Source: a virus. Taken from it: a DNA stretch of 50,042 bases. A model generated the notes under the pieces. The model was not told the DNA's origin and ran no database searches. It worked only from the letters and a program-made list of their open reading frames with translations. The stretch covers positions 1 to 50,042 of IMG/VR virus record IMGVR_UViG_3300025133_000164; one strand, written 5' to 3'. The position numbers were made by a program, and so were the translations under genes. Below are positions 1 to 9,546 of the stretch, piece by piece (within the stretch, counting starts at the first letter, position 1; every line of letters begins with the position of its first letter).

Positions 1-2921
1 TCGTCCCCGACCCGACCCACACCGGCCTCTCCGATGAGGGAGCGCTGGTAGATGAGGTTGATCTTGTCTTCGTTCTTCCGGATGGCAGCAGCCATGGTCC
101 GGTAGGATTCAGCCTGAGCCTTGGCCACGTCCTCCATGATCTGAGGGAGGATCTCTTCATAGGCAGCGTTGGACCAGTTCTTGGTCTCGGCCTTGAACTT
201 CTTGACCAGACTCCAGTACGCCTTCTCCGCACCCTTCCCGGCCTTCTTCATCGGGCCGAGAGCCTTACGCATGGCGGTCTCGGCTTCCTTGGCCTCCTTC
301 ACCTTCGCTACCCAAGCGTCTCGGTGAGCCTGAAGCTGGACGTAGGGGCGTAGCTCCGCCTCACGGGTGCGAGCCTTCTTCTTCCTGTTGGCGAGCTTCT
401 TCCGCTCCTGGTGGAACTTCTTGTGCTCCGCCTGGACCTGGCGCAGATACTTCTTCGCCTCCTTCACGTCGTTCTGGAGGGCCTTCCGTTCAGCCCGCAG
501 GTCCTTGATCTGCTGATTGGTGCCCTTGATCTTGGCGTTGATCGCAGTCCGGTTCGCACCAGCACCAGCCTTCGACTGCTGGAGCGCCTTGACGTGCTCC
601 TGGCCCTTCTTGATCGCCTGCTCCAGGGCGGGGGCGTTCGTCGCCAACTCCTGGTTGGCGGTTTGGACCGCTGAGTGGCCGGCCTTCTCGCGACGGAACT
701 TGGCGCTGTTGCTGAGGTTGAGCTTCCGCTCAGCCTGGATGATCTCAGACAGCTCCTCGGTGACCCGCTCGTGGGCCTGAGCCCACTGCTTGCGGGAAGC
801 CGTCTTGGTGTCCACCCCGTGTAGCTGAGCCTGCGTCTCGTAGGTCTTCCGCAGCTGCTCGGCGTCGCGCTCGTGAGTAGCCCACTCGTCGACCTTGCCG
901 GCGTAGTCTGCGTGAGCGACTCCGGTCTCCGTAGCCTGAGCTTCGAAGTCGGTCTTCAGCTTGGTGAGGGCTTCCTCGCCGTCCTCGATCGCCTTCTTCG
1001 TCCTCGGAGCCCGGGACATCATCTGGTCGACGTAGGGTCCGACCTCACCACCACCGACCTTGTACGACGGATCTGCTTCTCCGACCAACTCCGCACGGCG
1101 GTACTGGAGGGTCTCGTCGACAGCCTCGGACATGACGGCGATCGTCTCGTCCTGCCACAGCCGATGGGCGATGTCGTCCCGACGCTGAAGCTGACGGCTG
1201 ACCTCGGTAGCGGAGGATGCACGGACCTTCTCGGCCGTGACGATGGTGTCGAGCTTGGCGGCGTCTGCCATGCGCCAGCCTCGGAGGACCTTCGCCCCCT
1301 TCTGGGCAGCAGCACCAGGACCAGCCACGCCCAGCGAAACCGGGTCGGGCTCGATGAGGATGAGCCCCACAGCCCAGCCCGTCATGTAGTTGGCAGCCTG
1401 CTCCTGCATCCAGGTGTCGTTCTTGATCGCGTCCGGCAGGACTTCGGACTCCCGCACCCTCCGACGAGCAAGCTCCTGGAGGTAGGGGAGCGCATCGATG
1501 ATCTCGCCACCCGACATGATGTAGGCGACGTAGTCCTCGTTGACGAAGTCCCCCGCCATCGTGGACATCACGTTGTCCAGCTCGGGGTTCAGCACAGCCT
1601 GTCGAGCAGCGGCACCGATAGCCGTCGATCCAGCCAACCGCCCGAAGGAGTGGAGGAAGGACTCGCTCCGAAGCTCCCGCCCAGTGACGGCGAACTCCGA
1701 CGCGGAGTCCCCATGGATGCGCTTCGCCTCGTAGGTGTTCGCCGGAGCCGAGATGGCACGAGCAGTGACCATCGGCGCACTCGTCCGGATCGCCTCGGGC
1801 AGGGATTCGAAGCCCGGCATCCGACCGATGATGTCGATGTCGGCTTCGCCTTCCAGCACCTTCGTCGGGCTGGGGCTACCGCCCTTACCCACGACGGGGA
1901 TCCCACGCATGGTGCCCTGGACCTTCTCAGCCCACTGCGAGCGGTAGGCTTCAGCAGCCTGGGTGACGTCCGTCCACTCGCGAGCCTGGTTGACTGCCTG
2001 CCTGGAACCCGCTGCGTCTTCCAACGCCTGCGCTTCCTCGTCCCGCCCCTTCTTGCGGAGGGCGTCAGCCTTGGCGATGGCATCGATCATCGCGTCATGG
2101 GGGCGGAGCGTCTCGTACTGAGGCAGGCTCATCCCCGCTTCACGCAGCGCCTTGTGGAGCGAGAGCTTCTGCATCTCGTTCTTCATCTTGTTGACGTCGA
2201 GGATGACGCCCTTGCCGGGGACGTAGATCAACGACGTCGCCGCCTTGTCGAACGCCGTTCGGTAGTCCTCGCCGGCTTCGTAGCGCTCACGCTGACCGAC
2301 AGCAGCAGCGCGCAGCTGCTCGCCCTTGGAGACAGCACCCTCCCCACGAGCTTCGCGCTCACGAGCAGCTTCCAGTTCCGCTACGGGATCGCCCTTGTCG
2401 GTGGTGGGCTGGAGTCCCTGACTGCGTTCCAGCATGGACATCTGACGGCTCTTGTCGCGAGCCATCTCGATGGCCTTCGCCCGAGCGGCGGGGCTCAGCT
2501 TGTCGACATCCTCCGGTCCACGGAACGGGACAGGCTTCGCCTCCGTAGGCTGCATGTCCGACTCGGCAGCCAAGGTCCGACGCAGCAGATCGTTTCGGGA
2601 CTTCGTCAGCGAAAGATCGAGAGGCTCCGGCGATCGGGCGGGCGGACCTTCGATATGCCGATCCACTCCCCGGCCCGACTTGGCCCGGATACCCGACGAC
2701 GGCAAGTCGCCGCCAGGAGCCGACTGCGGCGCGCGGTTGGCATCGTGCGGGCCGATGACGACCCCCTCCGGGCCGAGGCCGTAAGCCGGATCACCGGGCT
2801 GGCGTCCGGCTCGAACCTGCTCGGCGACGTGCTGAGATTCCGGCGTAGGTGCAGGATTCTCTGCGGCCTTCTGTTCCCGGAGGTACGAGCGCAGGCTGCT
2901 GTAGTCGAACTTCTGTCCCAT
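1..2921 (-). CDS. giant internal virion protein (T7 gp16-like position), C-terminus cut by window
   Basis: An uninterrupted minus-strand frame of at least 973 codons starts at ATG 2921 and runs off the left edge. It is mostly alpha-helical and highly charged. The stretch encoded by roughly 150-900 is a long predicted coiled coil rich in Lys, Glu, Gln and Ala; a shorter, more hydrophobic part is encoded around 1300-1600. The ATG overlaps the stop of the 585-residue gene upstream by one base. It is last in the series small (181 aa), medium (585 aa), giant, which matches the order and size trend of the T7 ejectosome proteins gp14, gp15 and gp16. I infer a protein ejected into the cell with the DNA. 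I see no lytic transglycosylase motif in the visible part; such a domain may lie beyond the edge. Confidence 0.6.
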   Translation of the reverse strand, partial: MGQKFDYSSLRSYLREQKAAENPAPTPESQHVAEQVRAGRQPGDPAYGLGPEGVVIGPHDANRAPQSAPGGDLPSSGIRAKSGRGVDRHIEGPPARSPEPLDLSLTKSRNDLLRRTLAAESDMQPTEAKPVPFRGPEDVDKLSPAARAKAIEMARDKSRQMSMLERSQGLQPTTDKGDPVAELEAAREREARGEGAVSKGEQLRAAAVGQRERYEAGEDYRTAFDKAATSLIYVPGKGVILDVNKMKNEMQKLSLHKALREAGMSLPQYETLRPHDAMIDAIAKADALRKKGRDEEAQALEDAAGSRQAVNQAREWTDVTQAAEAYRSQWAEKVQGTMRGIPVVGKGGSPSPTKVLEGEADIDIIGRMPGFESLPEAIRTSAPMVTARAISAPANTYEAKRIHGDSASEFAVTGRELRSESFLHSFGRLAGSTAIGAAARQAVLNPELDNVMSTMAGDFVNEDYVAYIMSGGEIIDALPYLQELARRRVRESEVLPDAIKNDTWMQEQAANYMTGWAVGLILIEPDPVSLGVAGPGAAAQKGAKVLRGWRMADAAKLDTIVTAEKVRASSATEVSRQLQRRDDIAHRLWQDETIAVMSEAVDETLQYRRAELVGEADPSYKVGGGEVGPYVDQMMSRAPRTKKAIEDGEEALTKLKTDFEAQATETGVAHADYAGKVDEWATHERDAEQLRKTYETQAQLHGVDTKTASRKQWAQAHERVTEELSEIIQAERKLNLSNSAKFRREKAGHSAVQTANQELATNAPALEQAIKKGQEHVKALQQSKAGAGANRTAINAKIKGTNQQIKDLRAERKALQNDVKEAKKYLRQVQAEHKKFHQERKKLANRKKKARTREAELRPYVQLQAHRDAWVAKVKEAKEAETAMRKALGPMKKAGKGAEKAYWSLVKKFKAETKNWSNAAYEEILPQIMEDVAKAQAESYRTMAAAIRKNEDKINLIYQRSLIGEAGVGRVGD

Positions 2922-4678
2922 CAGACAAGACCGCCCTGCTGCTCTTCGCCCTTGAGGAGATCACGGAGCGCACGCGCACGACGCGCAGCCTTCGTAGGTA
3001 GCACAGCGAGGCCCGTACCTTCGTCGCCCGGAAGGCGAGTCGGAGCCGGCTCGGAAGTCGGAGCCTTGGGTGCAGCACCCAGTGGACCCGAACCCGGGAG
3101 GCCGGTGCCCTCATACTTCTGAGGCTTCGCTTCCTTGCGAGCAGCCTTCTTCTCCTCGCGGGCACCCTTGCGCGTCGTCGGACCGACTTCGCCCAAGCGT
3201 TCTTCCAGGGCAGCGCGGTAGTGCTCCGGAGACTGCGTCTCCTCGGGATCCATCTGCGGGGGCTGCCCGAAGGTCGGCTCCGGAGTCGTCATCTTCGTCG
3301 AGCCCGGCACGTACTGGGGCTGCTCCATGCCTCCAGCCCCTGCCGTTGCACGGGCAGCGTCCGAAGCATCGAGCGCACCCAGCTGGTGCCTGAGGGCGTC
3401 AGCCTTTGCCTGGTTCGCGGACGGGATCGCACCGACACCACCCAAGTGGTTGGCGGCGATCGCTGCACGGTCGTTCCGCTTCAGCTGACGCTGGCGGGAC
3501 TGCTCCTCCCGCATGAACTCGCGGAAGGCGACGTCCTTGTTCTGGAGTCCGCGCTCGTCCATGAAGGTCTGGAAGGCAGGCGTCCCCTGCACCCGCTGCT
3601 TGTACTCCAGCAGGGGAGCGTTCGGCTCCCCGTCGGTCTGCTCCCAGACCTCGTAGAGCTTGGCGATGTCGTCATCGATCTTACCCGACAGCTCGGGGAG
3701 CGGACGACCAGCAGCAGCCTCCGTCAACTCCGCCATCGCCTCGTCGTGCTGCGGATCCTCCGGGTTCATCGCCTTCTGGTAGAAGTCCCACTGCGCTGCG
3801 AAGCCTTGACCAGCCTTGGCCTGGATTGCCACGCGGGTCTCGCGATGCTGGTCGCGGATCGCTTCCTGCTCGGCGATCTTGTCCTCGACCTGTGCCAGGT
3901 CGGAGAGCTTGTCGTCGATGGTGATGTAGAGAGCATCAGCAGCAGTCGGCTCACCGATGTGCTTGGAGCCTACGACCCAGCTGCCCTTCTCCTTCTCCTT
4001 CTCCTTCTCCCGCCGGGCTGCGTGCAGGCCCATGAAGCCGCCCACCTCGGGCATGGCTCCTTCACTCCGCGACATGATGGCGGCAGCCGTAGCCGGATCG
4101 GCAGCAGCGAGGATGTCTCGCATCTTGCCGACGGACTCGCCATCCTGGAGCATGGCCTGTCCCCGCCCACCAACCATCAGCTGTTCGGCGGCGTCGTAGA
4201 GCTTCCGCTGCTCCTGGTCCAGCTGGTCAGGATCGGAGACGTACGGGTTCAGTCGGCGGACCTCTTCATCCGCCACCATCTCCTGCTTCATCCCCTCCAA
4301 GGCGATGTCCAGCTCCTTCTGGGTCAGATCGGCCTGGTTGTTCATGGCCGTCTTCATCAGTTCCAGGAGCGCATCCATGGATGCACCCTTCATCGCCATT
4401 GCCTGCCGCTCGGTGGCGGCATCGTCAGCATGCAGCCCAGCCTGAATGTCGCGCAGGTTCGCGATGATCCGAGCCAGCTCTGCACGAGCTTCTGCGACTT
4501 CGGCGGGCGTCATCGCCCCCGTGTACCAGTCGTAGAACTCCGGCCCCGACACATCGGGGTCCATGCCTGCCAGCTTCTGGGCGAGCCGCTGACGACGCAG
4601 CTGCCGGTAGCCGGGAGCTTCCGACGACAGCTGAGGGTCCAGTGTTGCGCCCTCGGGCGCTCCAGTCAGGTCTGCCAC
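2921..4678 (-). CDS. internal virion protein (T7 gp15-like position)
   Basis: The 585-residue product starts with GTG at 4678, with TAGGAG placed correctly upstream. It is alpha-helical, rich in Ala, Glu and Gln, and has no signal or membrane segment. Near residue 225 there is a run of alternating Lys-Glu. The last 140 residues are Pro/Gly/Lys-rich and look disordered. It lies between a small protein with a hydrophobic N-terminus and a giant coiled-coil protein, the place of the middle ejectosome protein in T7-like phages. Function is inferred from size, composition and order; no specific motif proves it. Confidence 0.5.
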   Translation of the reverse strand: MADLTGAPEGATLDPQLSSEAPGYRQLRRQRLAQKLAGMDPDVSGPEFYDWYTGAMTPAEVAEARAELARIIANLRDIQAGLHADDAATERQAMAMKGASMDALLELMKTAMNNQADLTQKELDIALEGMKQEMVADEEVRRLNPYVSDPDQLDQEQRKLYDAAEQLMVGGRGQAMLQDGESVGKMRDILAAADPATAAAIMSRSEGAMPEVGGFMGLHAARREKEKEKEKGSWVVGSKHIGEPTAADALYITIDDKLSDLAQVEDKIAEQEAIRDQHRETRVAIQAKAGQGFAAQWDFYQKAMNPEDPQHDEAMAELTEAAAGRPLPELSGKIDDDIAKLYEVWEQTDGEPNAPLLEYKQRVQGTPAFQTFMDERGLQNKDVAFREFMREEQSRQRQLKRNDRAAIAANHLGGVGAIPSANQAKADALRHQLGALDASDAARATAGAGGMEQPQYVPGSTKMTTPEPTFGQPPQMDPEETQSPEHYRAALEERLGEVGPTTRKGAREEKKAARKEAKPQKYEGTGLPGSGPLGAAPKAPTSEPAPTRLPGDEGTGLAVLPTKAARRARALRDLLKGEEQQGGLV

Positions 4679-4687
4679 GATCTACTC

Positions 4688-5233
4688 CTACGCCGGAACG
4701 GCGAGCTTGCCGACCTGGGACGTGACTTCGCTGGTCGTGTCCACCACGGAAGGCACGCCCTCGCTCGTCCAGTACTGGGCGTTCTCTCGGTTCCGGTCCT
4801 GCTGGCCCGACAGGGCAGCGCGGAACTGCTGCTGCTTGTAGAGGGCCATCTGCTGGTCCCGCTGGTCGACGTCCGCACGGGACTGGGCTCCCAGCTCACC
4901 GACAGCAGCCAGCTTGTCCAGCTTGTTGTCCGTCTGCTCGCCCATTCCGTGGTGGCTCATCAGGGCCTCCCGGTTGGCTTCGGGGCCGAAGTACTGCTCC
5001 ATCGCCTGGGCACCAGCACGAGAAGCCTTCCGAGCCTGGGAGTCCTTCTCGGCTTCCGAGGAGTGGAACCCGGTATCCTTGTAGGTGTCGTAGTCCTGGA
5101 GCAGAAGCTCCTTGGCCTTGCGCGGCGCACGGATGGAGCCGGTCATGCTCCCCTGGCCGCCCTCCTTGACTTCCTTCCGATCCTTCAGGACCTTGTAGGT
5201 TCCAAGAGCAGCTGCACCCAAAAGAAGAGACAT
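4688..5233 (-). CDS. small internal virion protein (T7 gp14-like position)
   Basis: 181 residues from ATG 5233. The N-terminus (residues 2-15) is hydrophobic and followed by a Lys-rich turn; the rest is polar and helical with many Gln, Arg and Ala. T7 gp14, which forms the outer-membrane pore of the ejectosome, is of similar size and first in the same three-gene order. The gene is 9 bases from the next gene and 7 from the previous one, so they are surely co-transcribed. The assignment rests on context. Confidence 0.5.
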   Translation of the reverse strand: MSLLLGAAALGTYKVLKDRKEVKEGGQGSMTGSIRAPRKAKELLLQDYDTYKDTGFHSSEAEKDSQARKASRAGAQAMEQYFGPEANREALMSHHGMGEQTDNKLDKLAAVGELGAQSRADVDQRDQQMALYKQQQFRAALSGQQDRNRENAQYWTSEGVPSVVDTTSEVTSQVGKLAVPA

Positions 5234-5240
5234 GTTGACC

Positions 5241-5915
5241 TCAGCGGAAGTAGACGTAGTTCAGGGACCGGCACCGAACACGGCAGAGCCCGCCTCCCCG
5301 CATGGCGGGGGCGACGTCCCGGGCGAAGTCGTGTGCGATCCGGAGGGAGACGTTGTGCCAGCCGGCAGCCAGGCCGGCTCGTAGGTCCGACCCGGAGTAG
5401 AGCCGATCCCGCTCACCACCGTAGCGGGTGGTGCTGAAGATAGCGGGACCCATGTGCCGACGGGTGTGTTCGATGGCTGTGCCATCCACGAAGAACTTCA
5501 GGACCCCCTGCTCCGCAGCCCCGTTCCCGTCGTTGGCGATGGCGATCGACCACGTAAACAGGGTGAACCCGGGCGAGAACGGCAGGTAGAACCGCATGCT
5601 CGCGCCGGGGATCGGCTGGAAGTAGTTGTTGTCCTCGGACCCCTGGTCGGGGTCGGCGTCGAAGCTCTGGAACAGGTCGACGGAGTAGTCGAGGTTGGCC
5701 GTAGCGCCGACCATCTTCCCCCCGGTCCACGTCCCCCGCTGGAAGTGCCGACGCAGCATGTCGACACCAGCATCGAAGTTCGTCAGTTCGACGTTTCCGT
5801 TGAAGGTCTCCAGGCTGTTGTCACCACCCAGGGGGTCGTACGTGTTCTCCGAGACCTCCAACCCCGTCGGCGTGGTGCCGTCTGCGAAGGTGGTGCTGAA
5901 CGTGATCTGGCCCAT
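5241..5915 (-). CDS. fibre-like structural protein (third of three)
   Basis: 224 residues starting at ATG 5915. Composition is rich in Thr, Gly, Phe, Asp and Asn with alternating hydrophobic residues, typical of beta-sandwich virion proteins. The end (motif WHNVSLRIAHD followed by a short aromatic tail ending YVYFR) resembles the end of the 218-residue protein at 6749-7405 (SWHTSAAIGVD, ending CIQLFR). This suggests that these proteins share a C-terminal jelly-roll-like fold. It lies between the nozzle and the internal virion proteins, a place fit for head fibres, tail fibres or receptor-binding proteins. The exact role is unknown. Confidence 0.5.
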   Translation of the reverse strand: MGQITFSTTFADGTTPTGLEVSENTYDPLGGDNSLETFNGNVELTNFDAGVDMLRRHFQRGTWTGGKMVGATANLDYSVDLFQSFDADPDQGSEDNNYFQPIPGASMRFYLPFSPGFTLFTWSIAIANDGNGAAEQGVLKFFVDGTAIEHTRRHMGPAIFSTTRYGGERDRLYSGSDLRAGLAAGWHNVSLRIAHDFARDVAPAMRGGGLCRVRCRSLNYVYFR

Positions 5916-6008
5916 GCTGGAAGGCTATCACCGGTGTGAGTGCAACAACAGACTACTAAACGTGTACCAATACTTGACCCCGCCCTCGCTGCCCGAGGCG
6001 AGAGATTG

Positions 6009-6707
6009 CTACGTCGGGTAGTCGGCGTAGAGTGGGATGCCGATGAGGTTGCCCTTCCGGATCCAGGCCCCGAGGGTGTCGGCGTCGACCGTGTTCACGT
6101 AGGAGGCGACCGCCCGGATCTCGCGGATGGCGTTGGTCGTCGTGTCCGCACGGGTGATGAGCGTCCGGATGGGGATGTCCATGTTGATGTACTGGGTCTG
6201 CGATCCCTGGCTGACGAACCGCTCCGTCCGCCCCATCGGGTGCCACGTACCACCACTGTCCTTCCACTCGATGGCGAAGGCGATGTACTGCCCGGTGTTG
6301 ACCGTAGCGTCGACCGTGTCCTGGATCCGTTCCAGGTGGACGTTCAGCAGGACCAGGATGCCCGTCAAGCCCATGCTGCCCTGGGCAAGGAGTGTCAGAT
6401 CTGACCCGAAGTCGTACTGGAGGTTGGTCGTGCCGTCGTTGATGACGGTCCAGCCGAGAGTCTGGTAGCCAGGGTAGAGGGCGACGGCGTGCAGCCGGGG
6501 CGCACCCAAGTCGTAGACGTCCTGTCCCGCACCGGAGACGGGGGTCACCCCAGGGTTGATGTGCGGATCTCCGACAGCGCCGTCCTTCAGGGCGTAGGTC
6601 GGCAGGTCGTCGATGCTGTTGCCCACGCCCGTGAAGCGCGAGTTCACGCTCGCAGCATCGAAGGCGTCCTGGTCCTCGACCGGGGTGTAGGTCACATCAA
6701 CAGGCAT
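6009..6707 (-). CDS. fibre-like structural protein (second of three)
   Basis: 232 residues from ATG 6707. The N-terminal part (NSRFTGVGNSIDDLPTYALK, then GAVGDPHI) resembles the head-attachment segment of small fibre or spike proteins, in which short helices precede a beta-rich distal part. The rest is beta-type, with many Thr, Val and Tyr. It starts just downstream of a 41-base AT-rich island. A role as a trimeric fibre or tail appendage is an inference from composition and position. Confidence 0.5.
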   Translation of the reverse strand: MPVDVTYTPVEDQDAFDAASVNSRFTGVGNSIDDLPTYALKDGAVGDPHINPGVTPVSGAGQDVYDLGAPRLHAVALYPGYQTLGWTVINDGTTNLQYDFGSDLTLLAQGSMGLTGILVLLNVHLERIQDTVDATVNTGQYIAFAIEWKDSGGTWHPMGRTERFVSQGSQTQYINMDIPIRTLITRADTTTNAIREIRAVASYVNTVDADTLGAWIRKGNLIGIPLYADYPT

Positions 6708-6748
6708 GGATCACCATTTCCTGAAAGTTAATCATAAATATTGATATA
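6708..6748 (-). promoter_or_regulatory. AT-rich intergenic island, possible promoter or leader
   Basis: This 41-base gap is strikingly AT-rich (TAGTATATCAATATTTATGA on the minus strand) in an otherwise very GC-rich genome. It could give a local promoter for the two genes to its left, or an unstructured, well-translated leader. TATGAT is a fair -10 hexamer but I see no matching -35. Confidence 0.25.
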
Positions 6749-7405
6749 CTACCGGAACAGCTGGATGCAGATCAGCTCTCGGCTGTCGACCCCGATGGCC
6801 GCGCTCGTGTGCCAGCTGCCGTCGAGGATCCTCCCCAGAAGGCTGACGGAGTACTTGCCCTCCGGGAGGGGGAGCAGCAGCTGGCTCGCCATGGGCATCC
6901 GACGACGAGTCGGTGCGTAGGTAGAGTCGGAGGTTCCGGTGGTGACGGCGAGCCCACCGCGCGTGGTCAGTTCGTTGTCTCCCTCCACCCCACCCAGGAT
7001 CGTCTCCGGGATGGCCTGGCTCTCGACACTCAGGGCGTAGAGCGTGCCAGGACCGTCGATGGCGTGCTGCCACGAAGCGTGCACCATGAGGATGCAGCCT
7101 GGGGAGATGATGTCCGTAGTCGTGGTGGCGATGATCTCCCAGCTGTTCGTCCTCGGGATCCCGAAGCGCCCACCGGGACTGGAGAAGCCAGCCGGGTCTG
7201 ATGCGAACCCCACCTCAGACTTCGCCAGACGCATGACTGCGCCCCCATCGACACGGGCGATGTCGGTGAGGAAGTTCTGCTTCAGGTTCTGCTCGTTGGT
7301 CGCTCCACCGACCTCGTCGGCGAACTCCTGGACGTTCTCGTTGAAGTCCTCGGTCGACACCACCTGGAGGTTGGAGATCGGCCAGGGCGGGTACTTGTGA
7401 GCCAC
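6749..7405 (-). CDS. fibre-like structural protein (first of three)
   Basis: 218 residues. A GTG start at 7405 is chosen because TAGGAGGG lies just upstream and the preceding gene stops at 7414; the frame is open further upstream but would overlap the nozzle gene widely. The N-terminal 60 residues are polar and helical (NENVQEFADEVGG), then beta-rich. The C-terminus ends in an aromatic tail like that of the 224-residue protein at 5241-5915. A virion appendage is inferred. Confidence 0.5.
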   Translation of the reverse strand: MAHKYPPWPISNLQVVSTEDFNENVQEFADEVGGATNEQNLKQNFLTDIARVDGGAVMRLAKSEVGFASDPAGFSSPGGRFGIPRTNSWEIIATTTTDIISPGCILMVHASWQHAIDGPGTLYALSVESQAIPETILGGVEGDNELTTRGGLAVTTGTSDSTYAPTRRRMPMASQLLLPLPEGKYSVSLLGRILDGSWHTSAAIGVDSRELICIQLFR

Positions 7406-7413
7406 AGGCCCTC

Positions 7414-9534
7414 CTACGGTGGGGTGCTTGCGCCGCCCTTGTTGTGGGGGATCTCGGTGAAGGAGAGTCCGATGAACTCCCAGTCGGTGGTCTGGCTGAG
7501 CCGCAGCTTGAAGACCTCGCAGTCGGGGATGTGGACCCAGACCCTGCGCCAGTAGGGACGACGCTTCGCCCACGTCGTGTCCGCAGCCCCAAGCTCTGCC
7601 GTACCCCAGAAGTCCGGGGTGTCGTCGGCGGGGTACATCAGCGGAGCCTGCTCGGTCGAGTTGGCGTCGACCGTGTACAGCACCGTGTTCCGCCAGTCGC
7701 GCATCACCTCGACGGTGAGGCTGGCGTTCTGAGTCTCCCGAAGCCAGAGCCAGACGGTCGTAGGGCTGCCTCGACGCTGACTGTCAGGAGTCCGAATCCA
7801 GCCCGTCTCCACCATCGAGGTGCGGGCACCCGGGGTGTAGTCGTGCTGCTGGTGATCGAGGACCCAGACCCCGCGAGTCGGGACGGTCTCGCTGACGGCA
7901 ACCACGTACTGGCGATGATCTCGGGTGACGCACACGGCAACGGCATCGACGTCGGTACGGCGGCGGAGGTTGTCCCCGTCGTAGACGATGCAGAGGGTGT
8001 TGGTGAGCGCCCCGTCGACGGGGACCCAGCAGCGGTACTCGCCCGACTTCGGATCGACGGCTGCACACGCCTGGAGGCGGCGAGCCTTGTTGAGCCGACG
8101 GAGCAGGTTGTCCGGATCCTCCAGCTTCGACACCGTAGGCGCGGCGTCCTTGCTCGCGGGAGCCAAGCCGTAGAAGCCGCCGCGACCCAGCCAGATGGTG
8201 ACGCCGTTCTCCATCGTCTGGATGGAACTGGGTGCCACGCAGCCCACGGTGGAACTGAGCGTCAGCCAGCGGAACCGCTGGCCGTCGTCGGACGGGACGA
8301 TGAGGAAGGTGCTGACCTCGGTGAACGCCAGAAGACCGGCAGAAGTACTATGGAGACCGGTGATCTCGTGCCCACCGGGGTCAGGACGTAGGTCGTCGCC
8401 ATCGACGAAGGTCCCCCACCGACCGGGGACGGAGGCGTAGAGCCTGCCCGGATCTGCTTCCGTGTTCGCCACCCAGCATCGCCCGAAGGCGAGGCAAGCG
8501 AGCTTGAAGCGGGGGACGGAGATGGTGTCGAGCGGTTCCTTGAACACCCAGCTGTCGGGGATGTTGTCGGGGAAGACCGTCGTGACGTTGTCGGGCAGCG
8601 TAGCGAAGTTGAACACGCCCTCAGCAGCGTAGCTGGGGAGTTCGAAGAGCTTCTGCGTGCCAGAGTGGAGTTCGTCCTGCGTACGGGCGAGCCCTCGACC
8701 GATGCAGTGAGCCGGTCCGGGTGACACGCTGGTCACCAGCACCTGCTTCGGGAGGAGATCGACCTGGGCGTTGGCCGACTCCTGGACCCAGGATACCCGG
8801 GCGGATCGCCCAGAGAGGGCCGACTGGTTGCCCCAGTAGTCCAGCCAGTAGGCGGCGTATCGGACGCCACCACGCTCCAGGATCCCCGACTCGTCGTCGC
8901 TGGCGCTGTTCCCACGGGCAGTACCCAGGCGGCCGTAGCAGAAGTCGGGGTTCATCACCCCGCCGTCCATGTGGTAGCCGCTACTGTTGGACCCAGTGAG
9001 GTCCGTCAGCGTCTGGGGACCCACCGGCTGCGGAGGTGCGGGCCGCTCGTCGAAGCCGAAGGGCGCAGCGACGGTGCCATCGTAGAAGTATGCCCGCGCC
9101 TTCGGGCCTTGGGGGATGATGATCACCCCGCTGGGCGTCGCCACGAACTGGGTCGGGAATCGGGGGACCTGATCGTCCGTCAGTTCCGCTTCGACCAGCG
9201 GGTTCGCAGCCGACTCCCCAATGATGGTCTTCCACGTCGAGGCCCAGCCCTGGAACTCCTCCACCCGCACACCGGAGTGCAAGAGCAGAATGTCCCGGCT
9301 GCCGTTCTGGAGCAGGCAGTGAAACACACCGTGTACACGGCTGAAGGTGGGCGCACCCCCATTCCGCTTGTCGGGCTGGAGGGGGCAAGGACCCACGACG
9401 CTGCGGAGGGTGGCGTCCTCCGTCAGCATCATGTTCTCGATCCGAGCGCCGACCTCGTCCGGCAGGAAGAGCTTGCCGCTCTCCCCCCGGATGACGAGGG
9501 GACCACGTTCCTGCTGGACGGAGAGATCAGCCAT
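7414..9534 (-). CDS. tail nozzle protein (tail tubular protein B-like)
   Basis: 706 residues from ATG 9534. The protein is beta-rich and begins with a plug-like segment (residues 1-50, MADLSVQQERGPLV), followed by blade-like repeats of short beta strands with Trp, Gly and Asp turns, as in the beta-propeller nozzle proteins of short-tailed phages (T7 gp12 family). It follows the adaptor gene, with two small genes between them, as nozzle genes do. In the virion it would form the distal tail channel. The family call is based on size, fold-type composition and order. Confidence 0.65.
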   Translation of the reverse strand: MADLSVQQERGPLVIRGESGKLFLPDEVGARIENMMLTEDATLRSVVGPCPLQPDKRNGGAPTFSRVHGVFHCLLQNGSRDILLLHSGVRVEEFQGWASTWKTIIGESAANPLVEAELTDDQVPRFPTQFVATPSGVIIIPQGPKARAYFYDGTVAAPFGFDERPAPPQPVGPQTLTDLTGSNSSGYHMDGGVMNPDFCYGRLGTARGNSASDDESGILERGGVRYAAYWLDYWGNQSALSGRSARVSWVQESANAQVDLLPKQVLVTSVSPGPAHCIGRGLARTQDELHSGTQKLFELPSYAAEGVFNFATLPDNVTTVFPDNIPDSWVFKEPLDTISVPRFKLACLAFGRCWVANTEADPGRLYASVPGRWGTFVDGDDLRPDPGGHEITGLHSTSAGLLAFTEVSTFLIVPSDDGQRFRWLTLSSTVGCVAPSSIQTMENGVTIWLGRGGFYGLAPASKDAAPTVSKLEDPDNLLRRLNKARRLQACAAVDPKSGEYRCWVPVDGALTNTLCIVYDGDNLRRRTDVDAVAVCVTRDHRQYVVAVSETVPTRGVWVLDHQQHDYTPGARTSMVETGWIRTPDSQRRGSPTTVWLWLRETQNASLTVEVMRDWRNTVLYTVDANSTEQAPLMYPADDTPDFWGTAELGAADTTWAKRRPYWRRVWVHIPDCEVFKLRLSQTTDWEFIGLSFTEIPHNKGGASTPP

Positions 9535-9546
9535 GCCGACAGCCTA

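Noticed and set aside
873-3122. Long plus-strand open frame of 749 codons, and further long plus-strand frames at 3221-5437, 10469-12091, 12633-13814 and 18686-20785
   Set aside because: They lie opposite minus-strand genes with recognisable virion proteins and are a by-product of high GC third positions; compositions are Leu/Arg/Val-rich without motifs.
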